DNA of 64,000 nt from Oryza sativa Japonica Group (lineage: Eukaryota; Streptophyta; Magnoliopsida; Poales; Poaceae). Below the pieces are notes generated by a model. The model saw nothing but the letters and a program-made list of their open reading frames with translations, ran no database searches and was not told the DNA's origin. Made by a program: the position numbers and the translations under genes. The DNA is taken from positions 26,069,001-26,133,000 of the forward strand of contig NC_089042.1 in assembly GCF_034140825.1 (NCBI RefSeq), given 5' to 3'. Within the stretch, counting starts at the first letter, position 1. Every line of letters starts with the position of its first letter. Of this stretch, positions 24,001 through 34,797 are shown in pieces.

Positions 24001-25424
24001 CATCACACACAAACTCTTGACTAGAATCCCTAACAACTGGGAGATTATTTTGGCTAATGACGCGATTGACAACAGAAAAAGAAGGGTGCCCTAATCTACT
24101 GTGCCACCGGAAAAGAGAGGGCTTGACAACACCAAAAGCCTGCTTGTTGGAGATGGTTTGGAGCTTGTCTGTTGGCAGAGGATAGAGGCCGGATCTACAC
24201 CTGCCTCGAAGGAGTGGCATCCTCGTTACCTGATCCTTAACCAAAAAGAAGAAAGGATGAAGTTCAACAAATGTTTTATTGTCACGAGTAAAGCGATGGG
24301 CAGAAACAAGGCTTTTGCATGCATCAGGAACATGGAGGACGTTTTTCAACGTTAGATCACGAGTAGGGGTACGAATTGCAGTATGACCAACATGATCGAT
24401 ATTCATACCTGCGCCACTAGCATTGTGGACTTGATCATTGCCGGTGTATTTGTCCTTCACCATGAGCTTCTCCATCTCTCCAGTGATGTGGTCGGTGGCG
24501 CCGCTGTCGATGTACCAGTTCGTGTCGATGCCGTAGGAGTTCACTGCAGCAGTGTTGGCGTTCTTCTCTTCACCGGTGAAAGAGGGATCAAACCTCTTCC
24601 AGCACTTGGCGACGATGTGGCCGATCTTGCCGCAGAGTTGGCACGTCGGCTTGGGCTTGCCGTCATTACGACCGCGCCCGAAGCTGCCGCCACGTCCAGG
24701 GTTGCCGCCGCCGCGCCCTCTGCCATCACGACCGCCTCCGCCTCGTCCTCCTCGCGACGCGGTGTTGGCAGAAGGATTGGCCGCGTTCTGGAGAAGTTCC
24801 AGCCGCGACTCAAAGCCAACCAGGAGCGCATAGACATCGCTCACAGAGATTGGACCGGTGCGTCCCGTGACTGACGAGACCACCGAGTTGTAGTCGAAAT
24901 CCAGCCCGGCAAGAATGTAGGAGATGAGCTCCTCATCATCAACTGGTTTTCCTGCAGAAGCCATGTCATCCGCAAGAGATTTCATCTTACCGACATACTC
25001 CGCCATGCTCCGGTTTCCTTTCACGGTGGTGGAGAGCGCCATGCGAGTGTTGAGGATGCGGGCGCGAGATTGAGATGCGAAGAGGCTCTCAATTGCCTCC
25101 ATCTGCCGCCGTTGTGAGTGTTGCCACCTGAGTGAGCACCTCACGCGACAGAGACGACAGCAGGTAGCTGAGAACCTGCTGTTCCTGCGCCTTCCATTGC
25201 ACCAGCGCCGGATTTGCCACCTTCTCGGTGGTCTTGCCATCGTCCTTGGTGATGATGATCGTTGCAGCCGGTGCCTGATTGCTCCCGTCGAGGAAGCCGG
25301 CCATCTGTGCGCCGCGCAGCGCGGCAAGAACTTGCGCCTTCCACAGCACGAAGTTGCTCTTGGTGAGCTTCTCAGAAACTGTCTGCCCATTGAGAGCAGA
25401 TGGGTTGGAGGAAGAAGACGCCAT
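21045..25424 (-). CDS. Copia gag-pol (fossil polyprotein)
   Basis: Parts in order on the minus strand: gag (about 25420-24600) with the UBN2-like stretch and the CCHC knuckle [14 protein letters not shown]; protease with [12 protein letters not shown] (about 24500); integrase with the HHCC finger and an Asp-Asp-Glu core (about 24050-23300); a Ser/Ala-rich linker; reverse transcriptase with YVDDIIV (about 22500-21700); RNase H with [11 protein letters not shown] (about 21500-21100). All Copia domains are present. The coding part looks nearly whole, with about one break. This is a retrotransposon protein, not a host gene. Confidence 0.92.
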
Positions 25425-25490
25425 TTGCGTCGGGAGTTGGGAGATTAGATTGAAAGATTGATTGGTGGAGGGTGGAAGGCTCTGATACCA

Positions 25491-25663
25491 TGTGATGGAA
25501 GCGATACCCTTCCTCCAGGTACGCCTGCATGTTATATAGGCTAGGAATAACCCCTAGCGTGGTACATACAAAGGATGAGAGATCTTATCCTATCTCTCTG
25601 TTAGTTACAACAAACTGAAGATAAGAACCAATCTATCTAGCTAACTATTCTTATCATCTAACA
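25491..25663 (-). repeat. 5' LTR of the Copia element
   Basis: 173-bp direct repeat, identical to 20872-21044, followed on the element strand by the initiator tRNA-Met primer site and flanked outside by AGTAT. A TATA-like stretch (TATATAAC on the element strand) is present inside. Confidence 0.95.
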
Positions 25664-25860
25664 AGTATGATGATAAACCAACGATAATAATGGAAATCGA
25701 TATACATACTCTGGTACAAGAGTCAAACTGCGCCGATCGATGGGAGTGACGCGGTAGTAGGCGTCAATACGGAGCGTTGGGGTTATACGTACGTGTATAC
25801 TACATATCTGCAAGCACATAATTAATCCTCATATCTTCAAACGCGAGCAAAGACAGTACT

Positions 25861-26102
25861 ACTCCCTTCATCCGATTCGATATTCTTAATTTTTTGGAGA
25901 ACGACATAATTTTTGAAGTATATCTTTAACTATATTGTCTATTATGACATATACAATAAATAAATACAAATAAGTATTTACTCTAATAGTAAAGACTAAG
26001 AGGGACTATATATATGTTATTCTAGTGCTTTCAGTCGAAATTTTAAAAGTTTGAATACAACCTTATTCAAAACATTAAGAGCAATGGAACCGGAGAGAGT
26101 AA
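25861..26102. mobile_element. Decayed Stowaway-like MITE
   Basis: Left end ACTCCCTTCATCCGATTC and right end GGAACCGGAGAGAGTA look like degenerate inverted CTCCCTCCGT-type ends, about 240 bp apart, with an AT-rich middle. The ends have drifted, so the call is tentative. Confidence 0.5.
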
Positions 26103-26388
26103 TATAATTAGAGATTATAGTGTGTCGTATTTGTGGGTTTTACTTAATTAATTAAGCCGGCCTGATCAGTGTCTACCTACACACTGGCATGGACTCTTGC
26201 AAAGTCAGATGGATGCTAATTTGTACTTTTGTGCAGGTATAGAGCGGTCGCGGCCCAGCCTCGATCGCTCACGTCCGCACCGTCGCCGCGCGCGCGTGTG
26301 ACACACGCACGCACGTACGTACGCTCCGTGCATCCGTCCCTCGCCGCCCTCGGTGCTATACTCCCCTCGCGTTAAGGGGGTGTATATC

Positions 26389-26640
26389 CAGGGTTTAAAA
26401 TTTTAACGTGTCACATCAGATATTATATAGAATATCGTATAGGGTGGGCACTAATAAAAAACTAATTATAGAATTGGTTAGTAAACCGTGAAACGAATTT
26501 ATTAAGCCTAATTAATCTGTCATTAGCAAATGTTTACTGTAGCACCACATTGTTAAATCATGGAGCAATTAGGCTTAAAAGATTCGTCTGGCCGCAAGCT
26601 GTATAATTAGTTATTTTTTTAACCTATATTTAATACTTCG
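26389..26640. mobile_element. Abundant rice foldback MITE
   Basis: Carries the core of a very common rice MITE: ACGAATTTATTAAGCCTAAT on the left arm and AATTAGGCTTAAAAGATTCG on the right arm are inverted partners around a TTTACTGTAGCACCACA middle. Ends are GGGTGTATATCCAGGG on the left and ATTTAATACTTCGG on the right. I recognise the sequence type but cannot name the subfamily with certainty. Confidence 0.65.
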
Positions 26641-26781
26641 GATGTGTTTAGATCTAAAGTTTGGATCCAAACTTCAGTCCTTTTCCATCATATCAACCTG
26701 TCATATACACATAACTTTTCAGTCACATCATCTCCAATTTCAACCAAAATCCAAACTTTGCGCTGAACTAAACACAGCCTT
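26639..26781. mobile_element. Small MITE (TGTGTTTAG ends)
   Basis: Left end GGATGTGTTTAGATC and right end GAACTAAACACAGCC are inverted partners 143 bp apart. TTC on each side may be a 3-bp target duplication. Between them is the familiar rice stretch with AACTTTTCAGTCACATCA. It lies directly against the preceding MITE and may have inserted at its edge. Confidence 0.6.
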
Positions 26782-27408
26782 CATGCAAGTGTTCAAACGT
26801 TCGAGTGACAGGGTAAAAAATTTTGAAGTGGGATCTAGACAAGACCTTATTTATACAACATAAAAACACTATATCTATACTTCTTTAAAATAAAAACATC
26901 GATGGTACAATCTGACAAGATAGGACCACCATCCTTCATCCTTCATCCAGTTTCAGACCCAGAGATCAATTGCCACATCTAGCAACAATATGAATACCCA
27001 ATGGATAAAGCGCGAGGAGAGAGTTGCAGACCCAGAGCAGATTGCAGCCGGACTGACATGGATAGAGATTAGTAGATGGTGTGGCACTTTCGTTTGGTGG
27101 TAAAGTAAGCCATACTGTTAGTTACTCCTCTAAATTTTTTGCAGTGTAGCAAGCTAAAAGATGGAGTGAACCCATAAATAAATTCAACCTATAGTTATAT
27201 GGCTAGAAACATAAATGTAGCTACTTTCTCTGTGCACGAGACACTAGAGATAGAACTACGTATGCACGGACCGGCTCATCACTAGAGGAGTAGGTGTCAA
27301 CCGGTTTCAAGATAAATATCCCTATATAATAATAAACAAATAAATAAAATGAAAGAAAATTAAAAAAAAACACTTGCAATTTTGCAAACAGATGCGCCAG
27401 GTTGCATG

Positions 27409-27463
27409 GACACGTGGCATTTCTCCCACGTTACTCCTGCATGCGTGCATGCCGCCACGTGTC
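27409..27463. promoter_or_regulatory. Palindromic pair of G-box/ABRE sites
   Basis: GACACGTGGC at 27409-27418 and GCCACGTGTC at 27454-27463 are exact reverse complements, with CACGTG cores 45 bases apart. ABRE/G-box elements bind bZIP (ABF/AREB-type) and bHLH factors. Both lie 14-75 bases upstream of the TATA-like sequence of the ERF gene, so ABA or stress control is a fair inference. Confidence 0.6.
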
Positions 27464-27476
27464 CACCCCTCCCCGC

Positions 27477-27485
27477 CTTTAAAAC
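27477..27485 (+). promoter_or_regulatory. TATA-like box of the ERF gene
   Basis: CTTTAAAAC lies about 85-93 bases before the ATG at 27570, the only TATA-like sequence in the region. Confidence 0.4.
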
Positions 27486-27569
27486 CCGCCTCCGATCCCC
27501 TCTCCCCCAACACCATCTCCTCCTCGTCATCGTCATCGTCTTCCTCCTCGCGTCGCCGATCACCTCGCC

Positions 27570-28139
27570 ATGGTGCCGCCGGCGGCGCACGCGCCGAAGA
27601 ACCTGGGGCTGAGGGGGGTGCGGCGCCGGCTGTGGGGCAGGTGGGCGGCGGAGATCCGCGTGCCGCGGGGCCACCGCGCGGCCGCGAGGCTGTGGATCGG
27701 CACGTTCCCGTCCCCGGCGGCGGCGGCGCTCGCCTACGACGCCGCGCTCTACTGCTTCCACGGCGGCGCGCCGCCGGGGAACCGCGCCTTCAACTTCCCG
27801 CACGCGCCGCGCCTCCGCATCGACGACCGCCGCCGCCACGCGCTCACGCCGGGCCACGTCAGGGCCATCGCCGAGAGGTACGCCCACGACGTCGGCTCCG
27901 TCCTGTTCCGCCCGCTCCCTCCGCCGCCGCCGCCCGTCGCCGCCGCCGCCGTCCCCGTGTTCGCCGCACCTGCACCGCCCATGGCGCCGGCGCCGGCCAA
28001 CCATGCTGCCGATCCTTACTACTGCAACGAGCCTGACACCACCACAGACGAGGACGTCATGGCTGCGGCTGACCGCCTCCTCTCCATGGACATCGAAGAG
28101 GTCGCCGCTTTGATCGCCATTGTTCAGCAAGGAGAGTGA
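27570..28139 (+). CDS. AP2/ERF transcription factor
   Basis: Intronless, 189 aa. One AP2 domain (about residues 12-77): [19 protein letters not shown], a longer than usual loop ([10 protein letters not shown]), then [16 protein letters not shown] and AFNFP. This is the three-strand-plus-helix GCC-box/DRE-binding fold. Ala at position 14 is ERF-like, but the usual Asp of EIRDP is Val, so target preference is unclear. After it come a basic linker ([19 protein letters not shown]), Pro/Ala-rich sequence and an acidic C-terminal stretch ([20 protein letters not shown]) that could activate. The start is the first ATG, at codon distance typical for the family. Paired ABRE-type sites stand upstream. 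I do not assign a numbered ERF name. Confidence 0.9.
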   Translation: MVPPAAHAPKNLGLRGVRRRLWGRWAAEIRVPRGHRAAARLWIGTFPSPAAAALAYDAALYCFHGGAPPGNRAFNFPHAPRLRIDDRRRHALTPGHVRAIAERYAHDVGSVLFRPLPPPPPPVAAAAVPVFAAPAPPMAPAPANHAADPYYCNEPDTTTDEDVMAAADRLLSMDIEEVAALIAIVQQGE

Positions 28140-29742
28140 CCATATCTACAACTTCTTAGCTAGCTAGTTACACCTTCTATGTAGCATGTGTACTATGCAC
28201 TTTTGTGGTTGTGTTGTGCTGTCCTAATGGTGTAACTAGCCATATCAAGGAAGACATGCATGATCTAGAGTCTAGAGTACTCTAGCCATGGAATAAATTA
28301 ACTTAGTCTGTACTTGGTCATGCACCTTGTGTATGATCCTTGTGTAAGAGAAGTGTAATAATCGGTTCTTGAAAAGGAACTGTTGTTATATATGAGATGG
28401 ATGTTGTCATGAAATGGAAATTTGCAGTTGTTTCTCTTTGCAATCCGGTGTGATTTTGTAGTGGAAATTAACAGAGGAAGAAAGGAGAAAAAGAGGCGCG
28501 AAATCGACCCATGGCGCGAAAGTTTGAATTTGAAAATTTTTGAGTGGAATGTTTAATTTTGCGGTATAACTTTCTTACAATTCATTCTGGGGGATGACAG
28601 AAGCATTCTATATGAAGATACTAGCTATCATGAACATATGTGAACTTTGGCAGGGTCGAATGTGAATTAATCAATTACCCTTTTCATATGCTAGCTTGGA
28701 GTATATATATGGGGTCAAAATCTCATGCATGTAAATAAGTCCAAGGATTATGAAGCACATATATAAATGCATGAACTGAACATATATGAAAACAAATCTA
28801 GCCATAATGAGTTGTACCATCAAAGTCTATAGAATCAAGAACTTGTGTTAAAGAGCAGAAGGGCTTTCATGTTAAAGAGCAGAAGGGCTTTCATTAGAAT
28901 GACTGATGTCTTTTTTCTTCCTATTTTCCACTCTATCCGGAGGAAGATAGTACAAGAGATTTAGGCAAGGGCTGCAAGAGATTTTTTTAAAACTTTTTTT
29001 TGAAGAGATTTTTTAAAACTAGCTAGATAGAAAGTGAAAGAACCAAATTAATAATGGAATTCCCGTTTCATCATAAACAAAAGTAATGGACTCCTCTCAC
29101 CGAGCGCTCACGTGAACATTATAGTCATAATTTTGAGCCGAAAAACCCCTTCAAAATATGCTACGTATAGTACAAAACCATATATATTGTTCAGTCCGAT
29201 ATTTGCCATGTTTTTTCCTTCTTTTTAAGCTTGTGTTAAGGGAGGGGACTCACTCGCGTGGTGTACGTGTGTCTTTGATGTCTCTGTGTAATCATACTTG
29301 TAAGTTCATGTATTTCACATTTTGTTTGAAAAACATATATAGTGTTAACAAGTTTCAAGCAGAGTTGCAATTAAAGTTACCGTTTCTTTTTTACTAGTTG
29401 AGACATGTCCAAGATTGATGCAACTACAGATGTGGGTGAGGTCAGGAAATGATGGCATCTACCTATCCTGAAGATGTCATGCACAAATAAATAAGTACTC
29501 TACTGATGAGTCTACTCATCAATTGCAAGCAGTTTTGGTTTATGCTAATTTTCAAACACATCAATCATTCAGCTATATCTCTCTTTTGTACTCGTGTGCA
29601 CGTCATTCTAGCTTTGGGGCCTTGGACACCACACCGTGCATGCTGGTAGCGGGTAGCCTCGAATCGAACGGCAATAATATCCCTCTGTATCATTTTGTAA
29701 TAATAATATTTATATAATTTGTATATGTACTTCCATCAGCAA
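28140..29742. other. Intergenic, AT-rich
   Basis: 3' UTR of the ERF gene at first, then AT-rich sequence with no recognised gene. It contains a perfect 24-bp tandem duplication at 28847-28894. No other structure was noticed before the tRNA gene. Confidence 0.5.
28847..28894. repeat. Perfect 24-bp tandem duplication
   Basis: GTTAAAGAGCAGAAGGGCTT plus four more bases occurs twice in direct succession without a mismatch. It looks like a recent slippage or repair duplication. Confidence 0.95.
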
Positions 29743-29814
29743 TCCGTTGTAGTCTAGCTGGTTAGGATACTCGGCTCTCACCCGAGAGACCCGGGTTCGA
29801 GTCCCGGCAACGGA
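29743..29814 (+). tRNA. tRNA-Glu (anticodon CTC)
   Basis: 72-nt cloverleaf. The acceptor stem TCCGTTG/CAACGGA pairs fully. The anticodon stem CTCGG/CCGAG (from 29770) encloses the loop CTCTCAC with anticodon CTC at 29777-29779. The T arm is CCGGGTTCGAGTCCCGG. The internal A box (TAGTCTAGCTGG) and B box (GGTTCGAGTCC) for RNA polymerase III are present, and a T run follows at 29816-29824. No intron; CCA is not encoded, as is normal for nuclear genes. It decodes GAG. Confidence 0.97.
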
Positions 29815-30383
29815 ATTTCTTTTTGGTTTCATAATTGTTGAAAGATTATTTGTTAACTTTTTTGTGGTTTTTTTTATCTCCGATGTATGATCAATGAATC
29901 CAAAATTCTTGAAAGATTATTGGTTTTCAGATTCAGATGTTTGTTACTTCACCTTTTCATCTCTTCTCCGATGTATGATCATGTAGTGCGATCAAAAAAT
30001 TGTTGAAAGATTATTCGTTTTCAGATGCTTGTTACTTCACCTTTTCATTTCTCTCTCTGTGATATATGATCACGCAAGCTGAAATTCCTAAAAGATTATT
30101 CATTTTCAGATCTTTGTTACTTCACCAAAAGTTCTCAGTGCAATGTCCCTTTTCCTAATTCTTGAGTTCGTCTTTTTTTACGAGAACTAGTGCTGAAGAA
30201 AACAGAGATTGTAAGCTGTGCAGTTTGATGCCTGAGTTTCACTGAAGCAGTCATAATGGAACTATATTACAAACTGCAATTTTTAGTTACATCGGCAACC
30301 AATTTTTCTCCAAACCATCCAACATATTTTCTCAGAATTCTTTCGTCTCGCTAAAAATCTCTGAATTCGATGAAGCCATCCGA
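29815..30383. other. Intergenic between tRNA and DUF1997 gene
   Basis: Pol III terminator, the imperfect tandem repeat, and then the 3' UTR of the DUF1997 gene. No other gene. Confidence 0.6.
29837..30128. repeat. Imperfect tandem repeat behind the tRNA
   Basis: About three and a half units of 70-95 bp. Each carries GAAAGATTATT, then GTTTTCAGAT, then TTGTTACTTCACC and a TATGATCA; units begin near 29841, 29912, 30006 and 30091. Non-coding; origin unknown. Confidence 0.8.
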
Positions 30384-31913
30384 CTATGAAGCATCGATTT
30401 CAGCAGTTTCTAATGAGGAAATTTCAGGCTGCTGCTGCTGAAGCTGAACCCACGAATGGTAGTCTCTCAGCAGCTGCTCCCCCAGCAAGGGCACGAGCCT
30501 GTCCAGGAGGCCTTGCATCAGCCTGCCAAATGTTCAGTTCTAATGTTAAACCAAAATGAAACTGGTAATACTGAACAGTGATTCAGTTTCAGTGTAAAAG
30601 ATGTGCTTAAACATCTTGATGGGGTGATTGGATTGGAATTTAGTTCTCATCAGCATCTGGTGAGCACTTGTGTGTAATTTCTTTGAGATATTTTGCCTTT
30701 TTTTTTTACTACTGAACTTTCAGAAACTTCAGTGATTAATGTAGGGCCTTACAGGTTGCCTGGTGTCTCCACTGCTGACAATGGAAGCATGCTGAATGGC
30801 TTCGTGTAAACCTGTAATCCACATATGAAGAACTTCAGTGTACGTTAAAAAAAAATCAGATCATCTCTTAGTTCCGTAGAATCAGTAATTCAGTGAGCAA
30901 AACGGTTGAGGTGCTCTGTTCATCCAGATGCTGTATCTTCTCATGTAATATACCTCCAGAGTGACCTCCAAATTGACATCAATGTCCAAGCATGGTTCCT
31001 CACCATCGTCTTTCCAAGTTATATGGTTGCTCATAAAAGCTGCAAACATCAAACCTCTAAATCAGACACACATTTTATTTTGTTGCCCCGGAAAGGAAGT
31101 TCAGAGTTCAGAGTTCAGACTAAGCAGTAATGATTCGCATGGTTACAATGGTTAGCAAAACAGATGATTGACAACGATGAATTGATGACCAATCTACTAA
31201 TTGCACAGATAAATCAGATGTCTCCACTCAAAACTGCAAAGAATTTTCAAGAACTGCGAGCCAATCAGCTAACCGAAGAACCTGAATTTTTTTACCTGAA
31301 AAGAGCTCATTCTGCTGCTCAACTGAGCCTGAACCCTCAAACTGCCACCAACAAAACGATCAAATCAAACCAAGATTAACCGTAGAATCGATCAATTGAG
31401 CAAGTGATTGAGACATCATGCAGAGCAATTCGCTTAATTCAGTAGTACCCTGCAGGAGAGCATCTCGACGGTGCAGTCGTGGCATGTCGGGGCGACGCGG
31501 AGGTCGAGGACGGGGGCGACCTGGAACCCGAGGAAGCCGATGCTCTGCAGCGTGCACCGGAACGTGTTCGCCCCCGGCGCCTCGTCCACCGCCGCGAAGC
31601 TCTGCAGCGCCCTCGTGTTCAGCAGCGACTCCACGCCGGCGGGCTGACGCAGGAACTCGCCGATGCCCCCAACGCCGCCGCCCTCCACCACCACGATCCT
31701 CTCCCGCCGCCTCGCCGACAGCCGCGCCCGCCTGCCCCTCGCCCTCGCCGACAGCGATTGGCCGTCCTCATCGCCTTCGGCTTCGGCGTGCGCATTGCCG
31801 CTCGCCGCCGCGGCTCGCCATGGCCGGCGGCGACCGGCTGCAACGGCGGCGACGCTTGAGATTCGGAAGAGGCAGCAAGGTTTGGCAGCCACGAGCCTCA
31901 TTCCATCGTCCAC
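30384..31913 (-). CDS. DUF1997 family protein, probably plastid-targeted
   Basis: Five exons: 31449-31913, 31296-31341, 30954-31039, 30753-30811, 30384-30522; phases agree, 264 aa. The N-terminus (about 45 residues) is rich in Ala, Arg and Ser with few acids, like a chloroplast transit peptide. The body matches what I know of the DUF1997 family (PF09366), found in cyanobacteria and plants: FLRQPAGVESLLNTRALQSF, then FRCTLQSIGFLGFQVAPVLD, SNHITWKDDGEEPCLDIDV, KPFSMLPLSAVETPGN, and LLGEQLLRDYHSWVQLQ. The fold is probably SRPBCC-like, with an unknown ligand. A second in-frame Met (codon 5) could be the real start. A plastid role is inferred from the family's cyanobacterial range and the leader. 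Confidence 0.87.
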
Positions 31914-33559
31914 TCAGCTGAGCTCGAGCTCGCGCATGGAGTGATGCGAGGTTGGAGTTGGAGAGGAGCAGCGGCGACGGCGAGCCACTGATCAGATGGC
32001 TTATCGTGTTCGCGGTTTGGCCATCTCTCTCTGTGCACAAGTGGAGCTCGATTTGTGGTCGGCTGCGTCGCGTTCTTGCTGTCGCGGTCATCGTCTTCAA
32101 CCTGTTCACCAGTTCAATCTTTAGTTTTCGACATTTTTTTCGGAGGGTGCAATATATATCGAATCTTTAGTCTTCAACCTGTTCACCAGTTCAATCTTTA
32201 GTTTTCGAATTTTGGAAATTTTGATAAATTTTGTTAAATTTGAACAAATTATTACCAAATTTTAAAAATATTTTTTTGGCCGAAATAATATTGTATCGCG
32301 GATCCAATAGAACCGAAATTTTAGAAATTTCGTTCCGAAAATTTGAACCCTGCTTACCACCACGGATTCACCACTTCCAACCTACCAACGCCACTACCCC
32401 AACTCACACATAAAACCACTTGTGTTTTCTTATCTAAGGATGAAAAAGGTCCGAAAATATGGAAACCACTTTCATAGTTATATTTCTTTCGGAACGGAAT
32501 CGAAAACAGTAAAGAATAAAATGAAAACGGTATCGAAAAATATTGGAAAAACCGGAAACGACGTGTTGGAAAACGATAATAAATATCAAAAACATTGAAC
32601 GGCGAAATCACACATTTAACTTTACATAGCTATATAAAATATAATAAATTCAAGATTATACAATGTAAATTATAATTGTCTCTTTTTTTAGCCATGCACT
32701 TGATTTGGGTATGGAGTTGATGGGTATCAGTCAAATAAAAAAAAATGGGTCATAGATGTTGACGTATTTACAAATATAGGGTAATAGATGGTAATTTTCA
32801 TACAATTATGGTATAAAAATTCGGAAACACTCGATATAACAATAAAATAGTTTTCATTTGCATTTCTATATTTTTCTACTATTTCTATTTTTAATTTTGT
32901 TGGCAACAATTTTCACATAGCTCAGCCAGTCAAAATCGAGAACAAGTGTCGGTCAGTCAGGAATTTCTACGATTATTTTCACCCCTAGTCTTATCTTCTC
33001 TCTCCTTTCCTCTTTACCATCAAACTATTCTAAATTTTAATTGGAACTTTTAACCATACTAATTGGAGTAAAATGCTATCCTACCAAAATTTCAAAAGTT
33101 TTCTCAATACTATCAAAATTTAAAAAGGCATCAAACTAAACACATAGTAAAAAACTATCAAAATTCGGTAACACTGAATCTTGCCAAAATTTGGCAATGT
33201 TCTTGAACTGAGAGCGTATTACATCAGGCCATCAATATTCGATTCTAGCCACAATCCTAGCCGCCGGTTTCCAGCCCAGAATTAATTTCATTTAATTTGG
33301 GCAAAACCCTGGCTTAATTCTAGACACAAACAGGCTCTGGTCTCTTGGACCCAAATTCAACTTGGATAATTCCGACACAAACTCTATCGATCGAACGTAC
33401 TCACGTGTACATATTCCGAGGCGATCGATCGATCTCCACGCGCGACACGACGCGACTTGCATACGCAGTTACGCACGCATGCAGGCGAGCCACCTCGCCG
33501 GAGATTCAGCCCGTTCGACAACCCTACCGCCGGCGAGCGGCGGCGTACGTGCGCCGGCC
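31914..33559. other. Divergent intergenic region with direct repeats
   Basis: Promoter regions of the DUF1997 gene and of the small-protein gene. 32093-32131 and 32170-32208 are 39-bp direct repeats. The rest is AT-rich with short runs like AAAATTT and nothing recognised. The last 200 bases are similar to sequence upstream of the second small-protein gene. Confidence 0.5.
32093..32208. repeat. 39-bp direct repeat pair
   Basis: GTCTTCAACCTGTTCACCAG and the following 19 bases occur at 32093-32131 and again at 32170-32208, 77 bases apart, without a mismatch by eye. Confidence 0.9.
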
Positions 33560-33745
33560 ATGTCGATGTCGAACTTCGCGAAGATGGGGTACAGCATCTG
33601 CGGGAGCTTCGCGGCCGGCATCTACGTCGGCGTTAAACTGCGCGTGAGGCAGCAAGCGGTGGAGCGCTCGGAGGGGAAGAAGTACATCAGCAACATCGAG
33701 CAAAATCTCCAGAGCCTCAAGAATCTGTATGAGCGCGTCGAGTAG
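33560..33745 (+). CDS. Small one-helix membrane microprotein, copy 1
   Basis: 61 aa from MSMSNFAKMGYS. After a short start comes one hydrophobic stretch (about 11-26, SICGSFAAGIYVGV), then a charged, probably helical tail ending LQSLKNLYERVE. The plan (one short membrane helix plus a charged helix) resembles plant and animal short transmembrane mitochondrial proteins (STMP1-like), but that is only an analogy. The frame is open further upstream; I chose the Met where the protein-like part begins. Flanking sequence (GCCGGAGATTCAGCCCGTTC upstream, ACTCGCCGGAG and AGGAGAGATG downstream) recurs around the second copy at 48313, so the two are paralogs. Confidence 0.65.
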   Translation: MSMSNFAKMGYSICGSFAAGIYVGVKLRVRQQAVERSEGKKYISNIEQNLQSLKNLYERVE

Positions 33746-34797
33746 CCGCCGCCACCGTTCGTCGTCGAGACAACTGATCCGGCCGCCGCCGCAGCTGAGG
33801 AGACTCGCCGGAGCAGGAGAGATGCCGGCGAGCATTAGACGTCATGAGAAGTTCAGACATGCATGCACCCCGAGATGATATATGCTATAATAATATTAGC
33901 AACAGATTTACACGGCTGATTTTCAGTCTATTTAATGATTAATCATATATATTTGTCCCAATTTCAATCGGCTTAATTCATTCATGATGTGTTTTTAAAT
34001 GGATGTTTTTTTTATGTGTTCGATTGATTGTGTTGTTTGTTACACACCGTACATGCATGATCACATTAAAGTATGAGAATTTTTACTGTACATGCAATTT
34101 AAGCCATTGATTTCGTTTGATCCAACGGGTGAGAAAGAGTTGTACCTAGTAGTACTGTCCACGTGATTTTACATAGCATAGAGAGGTGCTAAAGAAGTAA
34201 GGGTAGTTAAGTAATTTCACGTGTATCTTCTTCATCTTCCTCCTGTCTTTTCTCTCTCCAAAAGATGCTGCATGCCTGCATCGATCGATGGCTCTCACCA
34301 GGGATGGATAGGCTAGCCGGAGTGGAGGTGGAGGGGGCCGACGAGCCTCCGTGCATCACTTCCCCCAAGCTCGCTGGTGACATACGCCTACCGCGGCCCT
34401 TCCCCTAATCTCGCTGCCGGATTCGAGCACATAGGCGACCGACGTAGGTCCTCGTCGCCTCCGCCGCCGCGTAGCAGCCTCCGATGCAGGCGCCGCCGTT
34501 CAACACCACCGGCGCCGACCACCCCTCCTGCTCCTCGTTACCTCGCCACCATGCAGACACCGCCGGCACCCAACGCGCCGCCGTCCAACACCCCGCCGCC
34601 GACGCCCCCGGCACCACCGGCGCCGACCACCCCTCGTCCCGCTCCCACCACGCCCTTGCTCTTGGTTTGGACTTGCTCAGTTGCTCTTGGAGTCTTCGTT
34701 CACACAGTCACTCAGTCAAAGAGAAGGAGCATCACGAGCTGCTTAGCGTGAGATTTTCAATCTTACCCTCCGTGAATGAATGGCCGGATTTAAATTG
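33746..34797. other. Intergenic, no convincing gene
   Basis: 3' UTR of the small gene, then AT-rich sequence. 34377-34751 is open and Pro/Thr-rich in one frame, but this is GC-rich low-complexity DNA and was not called. Confidence 0.5.

Larger units (their letters stand above)
20872..25663 (-). mobile_element. Young Ty1/Copia retrotransposon with identical LTRs
   Basis: 4.8-kb element read on the minus strand. The LTRs (20872-21044 and 25491-25663, 173 bp each) are identical by eye, and AGTAT stands on both outer sides (20867-20871 and 25664-25668) as target duplication. Next to the 5' LTR on the minus strand is TGGTATCAGAGC, a primer site for initiator tRNA-Met. Next to the 3' LTR is a purine tract (GATTGAGGGGGAG). 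One long frame covers nearly all of gag-pol in Copia order: gag with CCHC knuckle, protease, integrase, reverse transcriptase, RNase H. It looks close to whole, with about one break. Short LTRs and size suggest the Ale/Retrofit group. Identical LTRs mean a very recent insertion. Confidence 0.95.
25664..27569. other. Intergenic with several MITEs
   Basis: Upstream region of the ERF gene. It holds a decayed Stowaway-like element (about 25861-26102), two MITEs back to back (26389-26782), and GC-rich simple sequence near 26280-26340. The last 170 bases carry the ERF promoter. No other gene was recognised. Confidence 0.5.

Noticed and set aside
34377-34751. Pro/Thr-rich frame between the small gene and the LINE
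   Set aside because: Low-complexity GC-rich DNA; no domain, no splice context, and no second copy in the window.
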